This document shows, one piece after another, positions 44,091 to 52,181 of a DNA stretch of 64,000 nucleotides. Under the pieces are notes generated by a model, which saw only the letters and a program-made list of their open reading frames with translations, had not been told where the DNA came from and made no database searches. The position numbers and the translations under genes are program-made. The stretch is taken from positions 99,900-163,899 of the forward strand of contig CAZWBA010000007.1 of assembly GCA_964631955.1 (NCBI GenBank). Direction: 5' to 3'. Source of the DNA: CAMLJR01 sp964631955 (GTDB lineage: Bacteria; Pseudomonadota; Gammaproteobacteria; Pseudomonadales; CAMLJR01). How positions within the stretch are numbered: position 1 is the stretch's first letter; each line of letters opens with the position of its first letter.

Positions 44091-45878
44091 CTATTTTCCT
44101 TCCGCCGCTTTGGTTACCACGGGGCCAACGCCGACGACCTGAATGATCGCCTCTTCATTTTTGGCGCCGTCGTAATGAATTTCGCCACCGCGGTGAAATA
44201 CATAACTACCTGCCGGCGCAGGAACGGTATTTTCCGGATCGAATTTATTGCCAGTACCGATCCACCAGGTTCCCTTGATCACCGTGAAAAACCGATCCGA
44301 ATTATGAAAATGCGGGCGGCTGAAATTGCCGGGCAGCCATTTGATCTGCATGACATACGGACCTGCCTTTTCGGGATTGCCGAATAAAATCGCACGCTCA
44401 CTGGTGCCTTCTTTATTGCGCACCCATTTAATTTCCTGCGGCGTTTTTATTTCCACCGCGTGCGGATTGATTTCTGCGGTATGTGCATCGATCGAGGCTG
44501 GTACGGCTGTCGATACCGCTACAGATACAGGTACCACAGCTTTCTCACTGCGCGGTGTGCCGGCCGGAGCCCAGTCATAGGGGACCGGCTGCCCGCGATA
44601 GAGTTGACGGTTATAGGTTGCACGCCCGGTGACGGCATCTTTACCGGCGCGTCCATACGGATTCACGTACTCCCAAACGATTTCGCCGGCAGGCGTGACT
44701 TGAAACAAACGTCCGCTCTGACCTTCATCGATAAACGTATTGCCGTTCGGCAAACGTCGTGCAGCGCTGATATGCGTGCTGCGAAATGCCCAGGCCGGCT
44801 GTCCCGAATCTTCGGCGGTGTATTGCCACACAATTTCTTTTTTAATCGGATCGATTTCGAGCACGCGCGAGCCGCCGGTAATCGGCAGTACCGCCGGCGG
44901 ATAGCCGGCCTGTCCCTGATTATCGAATACGAGCAGATTGCCCGCGCCGGGCAAGCCTTCGGGAATGATGTGCGCGTCGTGCTGCCCCGCGATCTGATCG
45001 ACCGGGCGCGGTATTTTTCGGCGTTTATCTCTTTCTACAACGGCATAATTCGGGCCCAGATTCCACACCACCTTTCCGGTTTTGCGTTCGATGATGGCGA
45101 TGAAATTCGCGTTGCGCGCATCGATGATTAAATTATCCGGATGAAAACGTTTATCGCCCGCCGCGTACCAGCGATTCGGCCCAACGACCTTTAAATTATT
45201 CACGTGCAGATAATCGGGCTCCGCACTCTCGCGCACGAGTTGCAATTGCGCCGGCGTGAAACCGAATTCTTCGAGATGATCGGCGCCGATCCATGTCCAC
45301 ACGACTTCGCCTGCGGGATTTATCTCGTAAATCACATCATCGAATAATTGCGGCTGTCTGAATCCGGGCACCGCATGTACCAGATTCGCGAGCACCACGG
45401 TGTTGCCATTCGGCAGACGCGCCCAGTCATGATGCTGCTGTGCGAGACCACCCGGCGCTTTCTCGCCGAATTTCCAGACGATCTTGCCATCCCAGTCCAG
45501 CTCGCCAATCGTTTTTGCGATGCGGCCCTCGGCACGACCGGGAATCAATCCGGTGCCGCGCCCTTCCACCGTTTCCAATGTGAGAAATACATGCCCGCGC
45601 CTGCCGCCATTCACGGCGGGATCGATAAACGTGCTATGCGTCGCCGCATCCTTCCATTGCCGTACCGTATTGCCATTCAGATCGATCAGACGCGCGATAT
45701 TGTCGCCGCCCGTGAACAGCACATACGAGTTATAGGCTTTGGCGGGATCGTAAATCGTGGTGCCGGTGGGATAAACACTCGGACCGGCAACAGCCGATGA
45801 AATCGCGGCCAGCGCAACAAGGCCGGAGAGAAATGTGTGGCTGAATAATTTCAGCCAGCGCGGCGAACGAACCTTCAT
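44091..45878 (-). CDS. Arylsulfotransferase-like (ASST) protein fused to a C-terminal cupin
   Basis: A 595-residue secreted protein. The signal peptide ends near SSAVAGPS. Residues about 35-430 form a six-bladed propeller of the ASST type, with repeats such as IGELDWDGKIVWKFGE, HHDWARLPNGNTVVLANLVH, YEINPAGEVVWTWIG and RRLPNGNTFIDEGQSGRLFQ. Residues about 480-595 are a cupin (GNFSRPHFHNSDRFFTVIKG, WIGTGNKFD, YVFHRGGEIHYDG) with metal-binding His. This fusion is unusual. It heads the operon with PepSY and metallo-beta-lactamase genes. Whether it transfers sulfate is open. Confidence 0.82.
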   Translation of the reverse strand: MKVRSPRWLKLFSHTFLSGLVALAAISSAVAGPSVYPTGTTIYDPAKAYNSYVLFTGGDNIARLIDLNGNTVRQWKDAATHSTFIDPAVNGGRRGHVFLTLETVEGRGTGLIPGRAEGRIAKTIGELDWDGKIVWKFGEKAPGGLAQQHHDWARLPNGNTVVLANLVHAVPGFRQPQLFDDVIYEINPAGEVVWTWIGADHLEEFGFTPAQLQLVRESAEPDYLHVNNLKVVGPNRWYAAGDKRFHPDNLIIDARNANFIAIIERKTGKVVWNLGPNYAVVERDKRRKIPRPVDQIAGQHDAHIIPEGLPGAGNLLVFDNQGQAGYPPAVLPITGGSRVLEIDPIKKEIVWQYTAEDSGQPAWAFRSTHISAARRLPNGNTFIDEGQSGRLFQVTPAGEIVWEYVNPYGRAGKDAVTGRATYNRQLYRGQPVPYDWAPAGTPRSEKAVVPVSVAVSTAVPASIDAHTAEINPHAVEIKTPQEIKWVRNKEGTSERAILFGNPEKAGPYVMQIKWLPGNFSRPHFHNSDRFFTVIKGTWWIGTGNKFDPENTVPAPAGSYVFHRGGEIHYDGAKNEEAIIQVVGVGPVVTKAAEGK

Positions 45879-46066
45879 GATGGGTTTGGCAGACCTCGAT
45901 TAAAACACGAAGGCCTGATTGCAGGATGCGTTCCAGCTATGCGCGCGAGAAAAAAATCAATTAACGGCTGATTTTTCTGAGAAAAGGGCAGATTTCTTGC
46001 TAATTCGGCTTATCGTTCGATGTTTGAAAAACAGCAACTGCTGTGAAACTGCTGTTATGGATGCAC

Positions 46067-46675
46067 ATGAATAAAAAAATTCGGAAACACTTTCGCGCCA
46101 TCGCGCTCATCGCCATCGCAATGACATTCCAGCAGCAGGCCAGCGGCGAGCAAAAGATCATTGCGCCGCAACTCGATCTCGGCGAAGGGCTTTCGATCGG
46201 TCATCCGGGTAACGCCGATATTTCGTATCAGACCCTTCCGAGTTTCAACGCCAGCAAAAAATTGCTGCAGCGTCACAATGCGGGAAAACTGCAGTATTTT
46301 GTCAGCGTCGAGCGTCTGGGCCGCAGCTCGACCAGCCCGGAGCGCTATTTCGAACGCCTGCTGCAGGACATCGGCGATGCCAGCGTCGAAAATTCGCTAA
46401 AAATCATCGATCAGGGAGAATACTGGACGCTGACAAACGTGCGCGGTGCCTATGTGGATTTCGTATTCACGCCGGCAGGCTCCAATCGCCAGCAACACCA
46501 GATCGCGCATTTCCTCACGAACAGCTATCGCCATTACATCGCGACAGCCGTGCTGGTCGATCACACCGCCGAACAGAAAATGCATGAAGACACGCTGGCG
46601 TGGTTTGGCAGCGCGTCGATCAGCACGCTGAACCCGCCGACACAACCCGCAGCAAAGCCCATTACCTCCCAATGA
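46067..46675 (+). CDS. Secreted protein of unknown function
   Basis: A 202-residue protein starting MNKKIRKHFRAIALIAIAMT with a signal peptide ending near QASGEQ. In-frame starts at 46043 (GTG) and 46061 (ATG) are also possible; none has a strong ribosome site. The mature part (FVSVERLGRSSTSPERYFER, LIIDQGEYWTLTNVRGAYVD-like stretch) is not recognised. It is divergent from the ASST operon and ends where the accessory island begins. Confidence 0.65.
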   Translation: MNKKIRKHFRAIALIAIAMTFQQQASGEQKIIAPQLDLGEGLSIGHPGNADISYQTLPSFNASKKLLQRHNAGKLQYFVSVERLGRSSTSPERYFERLLQDIGDASVENSLKIIDQGEYWTLTNVRGAYVDFVFTPAGSNRQQHQIAHFLTNSYRHYIATAVLVDHTAEQKMHEDTLAWFGSASISTLNPPTQPAAKPITSQ

Positions 46676-46735
46676 CCTACTCGCTCACATTGCTGCCTTA
46701 TCAACAAATCTGCTGTATCCGTGTTTCTACAGGCA

Positions 46736-46756
46736 CACACAAACGGGGGGCAGATT
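46736..46756. repeat. CACACAAACGGGG...CAGATT element, left copy
   Basis: The motif CACACAAACGGGG followed by CAGATT recurs in the same orientation at 55214-55233, on the other side of the accessory island. ACGGGGACAGATT-type elements are common REP-like intergenic repeats; here they may mark the island borders. Confidence 0.55.
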
Positions 46757-46767
46757 AAACCCATACA

Positions 46768-47028
46768 TCAGACATTCAATTTATCCTTCCATGCGTACAA
46801 TTCAGCGAGTGTTAGGCCATAGCGCACCAACACGCCTTCGTGTAGCCGACGAATATCATCCAGCACCATCGCAATAAAATTAGCGCGATCATTTTCAGCA
46901 ATGGCCTGCGCGTAAGCCATGCGGCGCGGAATGTGCGGCAAGGCTGCACCAATGGCATCGATACCTCCGCCCTGCGGGATAGCCGCTACCGCCTCATACA
47001 CTGCTTGTCCATTTGCTACTGGCTTCAC
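46768..47028 (-). CDS. Small protein of unknown function
   Basis: An 86-residue protein starting at GTG 47028, with a strong AAGGAGG five bases upstream (VKPVANGQAVYEAVAAIPQG). The C-terminus is RYGLTLAELYAWKDKLNV. I do not recognise the family. A longer open frame reaches 47142, but the ribosome site fixes the shorter form. It is divergent from the DUF2779 nuclease gene, with palindromic sites between them, and could be a regulator or partner. Confidence 0.6.
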   Translation of the reverse strand: MKPVANGQAVYEAVAAIPQGGGIDAIGAALPHIPRRMAYAQAIAENDRANFIAMVLDDIRRLHEGVLVRYGLTLAELYAWKDKLNV

Positions 47029-47078
47029 TCCCACCTCCTTGCGCTTGGAGAGAAAATCGCACCACACCAACACCAGAA

Positions 47079-47110
47079 TCGCGCCAAATGAGTGGCGCGA
47101 TTTGGCGCGA
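47079..47110. promoter_or_regulatory. Overlapping TGGCGCG inverted repeats in a divergent promoter
   Basis: TCGCGCCAAAT (47079-47089) and ATTTGGCGCGA (47100-47110) are perfect 11-bp inverted repeats; the spacer adds another TGGCGCG, giving alternative pairing CGCGCCA/TGGCGCG. A further palindrome GGTCCGA-CTG-TCGGACC lies at about 47154-47170. Both are in the 250-bp gap between the 86-residue gene and the DUF2779 gene, fitting operator sites. Confidence 0.55.
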
Positions 47111-47278
47111 ACCTCAAGGACGATTAGCGCGATTAAGCTCAACGCCTCTACTGGTCCGACTGTCGGACCTATTTTGTCGCACTCATTCTGAATAATGGCA
47201 CCTCGTCTACACTGTTTCTGTTCGACTTAGGCAGGAACCGGATCAGCGCATACCAATATTCGTCGCAAGGAGTATCGA

Positions 47279-49255
47279 ATGTCGCGGCAAGCCCCTAATC
47301 GGTATCTCACAAAATCCCACTTTCGTCTGGCCACCGGCTGCCCGACCAAACTGTTTTATACGGGCAAGCCCAATATTTATCCGGACAAAAACCAGACTGA
47401 CGAATTTCTGCAAGCCCTCGCCGAGGGCGGCTTTCAGGTAGGTGCTCTCGCGCAACTAATGCACCCCGAAGGTATTGAAATAAAAGGCAGCCAGCACGAC
47501 GCCGTGCTTGCGGAAACGCGTGTCTATCTGAGGCAAGAACATGTCACCCTGTTTGAAGCCGGTATTGCGTACGGCAATTTGTTCGCGCGCATCGACATCC
47601 TGCGCAAGCAAGGCGATCAGATCGATCTCATCGAAGTGAAAGCCAAGTCTTTTGGCTCGCGCGAAGGCACGAGCTTTCGCGGCGCCAGAGGTGGCATTCA
47701 AAGCGATATGCTGCCCTATCTTCAGGATATTGCGTTTCAGGCACATATCTTTCGCCAGACCTATCCCGAACTGACACTGCGGTGTTATTTGATGATGCCC
47801 GATAAAGCCAAAACCTGCACAGTGGATGGCCTCAATCAAAAGTTCAAAATCCGTCGCGAAAATGGCCGTCCTGTTGTTTCGATTGAAGACGGAATGGATC
47901 ACGCATCCATTGGTGAGCCAATCCTCACTTGCGTTAATGTCGATGAATTTGTCGAAGAGATATTAAAAAATCCATTGTCCGCTCCCGGCGTCAGCAACCT
48001 CTTTCCTAATGTTGTCGACTTATGGAGCGAATATTATTGCTCTGACAGAAAAATTCCTCCAACTATTGGAGCCCAATGCGCCAAATGCGAATTCACCTCC
48101 TCGCCTGCGAATATCGACAAGCGCAATGGTCTGCATGAATGTTGGCAGTCGGTCGGCTGGACACCAAAGCAATTTTCCAAAGGCTGCGTGCTCGATCTAT
48201 GGAAATTCAGAGACAAACAGGCGCTGATCGAGCAACGCAAACTAAAGCTGAAAGATATTACTCAGGATGACATCAAATACAGTGAGGGAAAAAACGGCTT
48301 AACCATTAGTCAACGGCAGTGGATGCAGATAACACAGCGCTGGCCCGGCGAGCATCAGAATTTTTTTCTCGACTCTGCGCTCATGACGAAGGAAATGGGT
48401 CAGTGGCAATATCCTTTGCACTTTATCGATTTCGAAACTGCGCGCGTTGCCATCCCACTTTTTAAAGGGCAACGCCCGTATGCCAACATTTCTTTTCAAT
48501 TTTCACATCATATCGTTGATACCAATGGCAATTTGAAGCACGCCAATCAATTCCTATCAGCCAGGCCCGGCACAAATCCGAATTATTATTTTGTTCGAGC
48601 GCTGAAAGCCGCTCTCGGAACCGAGGGCAGCGTATTCATGTGGTCACCCCACGAGAACACTACGCTCAACGCAATATTGAACGAGTTAGAAAACGATCTC
48701 AACCCACCCACCGACGTACGCGAGTTAATCGATTTCATTTTGACACTGACGATTCAGAAATCGGGCACCAAAACCATTCATCGTGGCGATCGCGCAATGA
48801 TCGATCTCTGCAAGCTCGCAGAGCGCGCATCTTTTCATCCGATGACAAAAGGCAGTTGCTCTATCAAAAAAGTATTGCCAGCTATTCTTGCTTCGTCCGA
48901 CTATCTGAAAAGCAAATACAGCAATCCGATCTACGGTGCAGAAAAAGGCATCCCTAGTTTAAATTTTAAAGAGCACGTCTGGTGGCAAGAATCCAATGGC
49001 GCGGTAGTGGACCCATATAAACTTCTTCCGCCCGTATTCTCGGATTTATCGCTCGATATCCAAGACAATCTTGAATCTGACGAATATATGGAAATCGCAC
49101 AAGGCGGTGCCGCAACCATGGCCTATGCTCGCCTGCAATTTGAAGATTTACCCAGTGTCGATAGAGATAATATCGAGAAGGCGCTATTGCGATATTGCGA
49201 ACTCGATACACTCGCCATGGTTATGATTTATGAGGCGTGGAAATCATGGATATAA
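47279..49255 (+). CDS. DUF2779 protein: Cas4-like nuclease plus DEDD exonuclease features
   Basis: A 658-residue protein. The N-terminal half resembles PD-(D/E)xK/Cas4 nucleases: Asp106 in ARIDIL and Glu119-Val-Lys121 in DLIEVKAKS form the active site. Cys21 with Cys267, Cys270 and Cys288 can hold an iron-sulfur cluster as in Cas4/AddB. The C-terminal half begins with LHFIDFETARVA (Asp384, Glu386), has RAMIDLCKLAE and ends with RYCELDTLAMVMIYE, the order of a DEDD 3'-5' exonuclease; this part is the DUF2779 domain. AAGGAG lies six bases before the ATG. Likely acts on DNA or RNA ends, possibly in defence. Confidence 0.82.
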   Translation: MSRQAPNRYLTKSHFRLATGCPTKLFYTGKPNIYPDKNQTDEFLQALAEGGFQVGALAQLMHPEGIEIKGSQHDAVLAETRVYLRQEHVTLFEAGIAYGNLFARIDILRKQGDQIDLIEVKAKSFGSREGTSFRGARGGIQSDMLPYLQDIAFQAHIFRQTYPELTLRCYLMMPDKAKTCTVDGLNQKFKIRRENGRPVVSIEDGMDHASIGEPILTCVNVDEFVEEILKNPLSAPGVSNLFPNVVDLWSEYYCSDRKIPPTIGAQCAKCEFTSSPANIDKRNGLHECWQSVGWTPKQFSKGCVLDLWKFRDKQALIEQRKLKLKDITQDDIKYSEGKNGLTISQRQWMQITQRWPGEHQNFFLDSALMTKEMGQWQYPLHFIDFETARVAIPLFKGQRPYANISFQFSHHIVDTNGNLKHANQFLSARPGTNPNYYFVRALKAALGTEGSVFMWSPHENTTLNAILNELENDLNPPTDVRELIDFILTLTIQKSGTKTIHRGDRAMIDLCKLAERASFHPMTKGSCSIKKVLPAILASSDYLKSKYSNPIYGAEKGIPSLNFKEHVWWQESNGAVVDPYKLLPPVFSDLSLDIQDNLESDEYMEIAQGGAATMAYARLQFEDLPSVDRDNIEKALLRYCELDTLAMVMIYEAWKSWI

Positions 49256-49362
49256 TGAATTGTAGAAGCTTCGATCTGATCTGACACTCGTGTTGAAAAA
49301 AAGGGGTTATCCAACTTTATAGCTGTGCGCGCAACCATCAGACATCGAACAAAAAGATAAAG

Positions 49363-50253
49363 TTATTTCCATTTCCCGCTTCTGAAATTTTCGTAGTACG
49401 TAGACGCCCCAGCCTTAGTTAATCCAACGTCGACGATAAATCGTTGAATAACGAGGCCTCTAGGCGCATTAGGATTCTCTATGTAAATATTCATTGCTTT
49501 TGCTTTTTTTGTCGTATCACGACCGCGACTTTGATTGGATCCAACATTAGCGCCTTGATCGCAACAACCCCTCGCACCCTCCAATGCAACTGGCCATAGG
49601 CAAAGCATTTGGAATCGCTCGTAATCCGTCGAATTATTACTTTCCCCCTTTTTACCAGTCTTCTTTTTTATTGCCTGGCCAAGCGGCATTAAAAGGCGAT
49701 CCAATTTTTCATTATCGATATTATATGCGCATAGCTCCTTCACATAATGGACAAAAATCTCATAGCACGAACCATCATCCCCAGAGCCCTCCTTTTTCCA
49801 CTTGCCCTTTCCATCAAATAGAAGATGCTTACATTTTTCCGACTCCTCAGGCTTAAGTGAGCATATTGCCCAAATCGCACGAATAGCATGTTGATCGTAT
49901 ATCGGGGATTTTTTATCTTGTAAGTGCTTTGCAAAAGCAGAAAAAACGACTCCTCCACGAGCCGAAACCGCCGTCTCTTGTTTACCATAATTTGCGACAA
50001 ATGCTGTATAGGCCTTCCATCTCCCCAACTTCCATAGCAATGCCTCAGCAAGACTACTGGGTGTGTCAGGAACTTTATCGCTTAAGCCAGAAAGATCTTT
50101 CAATGGTGGAAATTTTTCGACATCATATTCCTTGAACCCCATGTCTTTGATTCTTTTTATCCAGCCTGATATATCATCAGCGGAAAGCATCTTTCCACTT
50201 ACTTTTGACTTAATGTCACAAATAAGTTTTTGGAGATCTTTTTCAAAACCCAT
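49363..50253 (-). CDS. Unknown protein with C-terminal wHTH-like segment
   Basis: A 296-residue protein, Lys-rich and A/T-rich at DNA level, starting MGFEKDLQKLICDIKSKVSG after AGGTGG. The last 45 residues (KAMNIYIENPNAPRGLVIQR, then FIVDVGLTKAGASTYYENFR) look like a compact helix-turn-helix; similar GLTxAGASTYY tails occur in uncharacterised proteins. The body is not recognised. It is 43 bp downstream of the WYL regulator gene on the same strand and is probably co-transcribed with it. Base use unlike the neighbours suggests transfer. Confidence 0.7.
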   Translation of the reverse strand: MGFEKDLQKLICDIKSKVSGKMLSADDISGWIKRIKDMGFKEYDVEKFPPLKDLSGLSDKVPDTPSSLAEALLWKLGRWKAYTAFVANYGKQETAVSARGGVVFSAFAKHLQDKKSPIYDQHAIRAIWAICSLKPEESEKCKHLLFDGKGKWKKEGSGDDGSCYEIFVHYVKELCAYNIDNEKLDRLLMPLGQAIKKKTGKKGESNNSTDYERFQMLCLWPVALEGARGCCDQGANVGSNQSRGRDTTKKAKAMNIYIENPNAPRGLVIQRFIVDVGLTKAGASTYYENFRSGKWK

Positions 50254-50296
50254 ATTTCATACCACCTAAAAATTTTTAAAAAATGGTGAAATTTAT

Positions 50297-51316
50297 TTAC
50301 GAATACAATTGAGCAGCAGCTTTAAGTCTATTACCAATCTTTTCCCGATATGAAGTCGGCTCCAACACCTCAATCAATTCCGCCTGCGAAAATACCCACC
50401 ACGATAAAGCCCACGTATCCTCAATATCGATCGTCAATAAAATTGAGCCGTCTTTCTGGTCTTGGATTTTTTGCGTGATGTTTATTGGCGTCTCGCGCAG
50501 AGTCTGTACCAGATGCGTATCTTTAAGCATGGCCTTCAGCGTGATGACCTCATCGGACGCCGCGTACTTCATTGCCTTTTCGGCGAATTCCTGCAAATTA
50601 AAATCTTTCGGATACCAAAATTTTTCCCCGGCACAACGTTTAGCCTCCTGTATACGAGTAACAGCAAACGGTAATGTCTTGTCGCTGCCATCTCGTCGTG
50701 CAATGAGATACAAACGATTCGCCTGACTGGCGACACCCAAAGGCAGCACTATTGATTTCGAAGCTGTTTTATTTACTGGCTGATAAGTAATTTCCAATTT
50801 CTGCTCATCTTCAAGCGCCTGTAAAATTTCATCTAAAACTTCATCAGAGATTTTTGGCGGTAGATAACTTACGCCAAATGGCACATCGACGACTTTATCC
50901 GCCAGCGGGACTCGTCGATTGTTAAGCGCATCTTTTTTCAGCAGCTCCAGCGCAGAATGAAAATAAGGCCTCAAAGAAACCCAGATACGCTCGGGAAATG
51001 AGCGCGCGCATTGCGTTTCCAGAATTCGAAGAGCAACCGCTTCATTGCGTTTCATAATGCCGGCGCTTGGGAGTGCACCTGAGGGAAGCGAAAAAAGATT
51101 TTCCTTACCTACACGCTCGCGCTTCACCAATCCCCTGTAACGCGACTCAAGATCGCCCAAATCTCTCTGCACTTGTCTCTGCGTAATGGTGAAATTCATA
51201 CCATCCAGCTTGCTCCTTATCTCACTGGTCGTAAGTGGCTTTGATTTGGTCTTTAAGAGGATTGTTTTGATGGCATCAAGACGCTTTTCGGTCTCATGAA
51301 CATTCTGCCGCGGCAT
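50297..51316 (-). CDS. WYL-domain transcriptional regulator
   Basis: A 339-residue regulator. The N-terminal wHTH is KSKPLTTSEIRSKLDGMNFT to ITQRQVQRDLGDLESRY (about 25-70). The WYL domain is at about 185-260 (ALEDEQKLEITYQPVNKTAS, NRLYLIARRDGSDKTLPFAV) and a WCX-like extension with LTIDIEDTWALSWWVFSQA follows. Such regulators often repress or control defence genes (CapW, BrxR type). AAGGA precedes the ATG. It neighbours the unknown gene downstream and faces the DUF2779 gene. Confidence 0.88.
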   Translation of the reverse strand: MPRQNVHETEKRLDAIKTILLKTKSKPLTTSEIRSKLDGMNFTITQRQVQRDLGDLESRYRGLVKRERVGKENLFSLPSGALPSAGIMKRNEAVALRILETQCARSFPERIWVSLRPYFHSALELLKKDALNNRRVPLADKVVDVPFGVSYLPPKISDEVLDEILQALEDEQKLEITYQPVNKTASKSIVLPLGVASQANRLYLIARRDGSDKTLPFAVTRIQEAKRCAGEKFWYPKDFNLQEFAEKAMKYAASDEVITLKAMLKDTHLVQTLRETPINITQKIQDQKDGSILLTIDIEDTWALSWWVFSQAELIEVLEPTSYREKIGNRLKAAAQLYS

Positions 51317-51445
51317 TCCTTATCTCCCAGCCGAAACCGGAGCCTACATCCAGCTCCACACGAAAACAAAGAATAGCCCACAACTTGAAAACCCCGCAGA
51401 ACTGACTGATTTTTAACCACTGCAAATTGAACTTTCCCACCCCCA

Positions 51446-52033
51446 CTACTTACTCTTCAAAAAGCCCTCCAACATGTGAGAGCTGCGAATCCTCTGCCGC
51501 AGTGTTGTCATGTCCGGCTCGACTTCAAAGGCAGTGAATCCTTCCAGCACCTCATTAGCCACCGTGATATTGGTCGCCTCATGTATCACACCGTTTTTCC
51601 GCAAAAACATGCCTGCCTGACGAGAGTCATATTGCCCCCGATAGTACAAGGGCGTGGATGCCGAGTAGATACTTCCCAGATCTCTCTTTGTACCGTTATT
51701 CAACGTAGCGTAGACATGAAAAAGCAGCTGCTCTGGTAGATCCAAAACCTGGTGAACGTCATAGCAATCGATCGACAAAAATAAAACGCCCCTGTCACCG
51801 ACAAAGCATGCTCCAAAATCTCGATCTGAGAGAAAGCCGGGTTCCGGGCTGGAGGCTTTAGCGAGGCTTCGAAAATCGCCATACCATTTCGGCGACCAGA
51901 CCGTATCAAACTTGATCTCCACCTGCGTCTTGTCACCGCTGATTCGATAACTCACCGATTTAACCTGAGTGGCCACTTTGTCAGTACGATCCGTGATTTC
52001 GCGCAGTGCATTGTCCAACTCTTCGTAACTCAT
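51446..52033 (-). CDS. Unknown protein, start abuts an IS end
   Basis: A 195-residue protein starting MSYEELDNALREITDRTDKV at ATG 52033. The IS right end stops at 52037, only three bases before this ATG, and the frame is open into IS DNA up to 52063. So the native 5' region has been replaced, and the N-terminus may be truncated. The sequence (SVSYRISGDKTQVEIKFDTV, FLSIDCYDVHQVLDLPEQLL) is not recognised. It is downstream of the double AAA+ gene on the same strand and may once have been its partner. Confidence 0.6.
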   Translation of the reverse strand: MSYEELDNALREITDRTDKVATQVKSVSYRISGDKTQVEIKFDTVWSPKWYGDFRSLAKASSPEPGFLSDRDFGACFVGDRGVLFLSIDCYDVHQVLDLPEQLLFHVYATLNNGTKRDLGSIYSASTPLYYRGQYDSRQAGMFLRKNGVIHEATNITVANEVLEGFTAFEVEPDMTTLRQRIRSSHMLEGFLKSK

Positions 52034-52036
52034 ACG

Positions 52037-52104
52037 TGTAATGACCCAGCAGTTTCTGCTCACCTCAAGCCGCTAATGCGTATGTCTCAGCGGGTGTTTT
52101 CATC
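52037..52104 (-). mobile_element. 68-bp remnant of the same IS3-family right end
   Basis: Read on the minus strand, the segment matches 29178-29245 nearly base for base: the last codons of the transposase (MKTPAE, ALAA) and stop, GAGCAGAAACTGCTGGG, and the terminal CATTACA. It is in opposite orientation to the first remnant. The rest of the element is missing. Confidence 0.88.
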
Positions 52105-52181
52105 CACAATCGCTGTATTCGTTCGACCACGCCGCATGCACTTGTATTGGATTATTCATACTCACCACTCATGCCAGAGCA

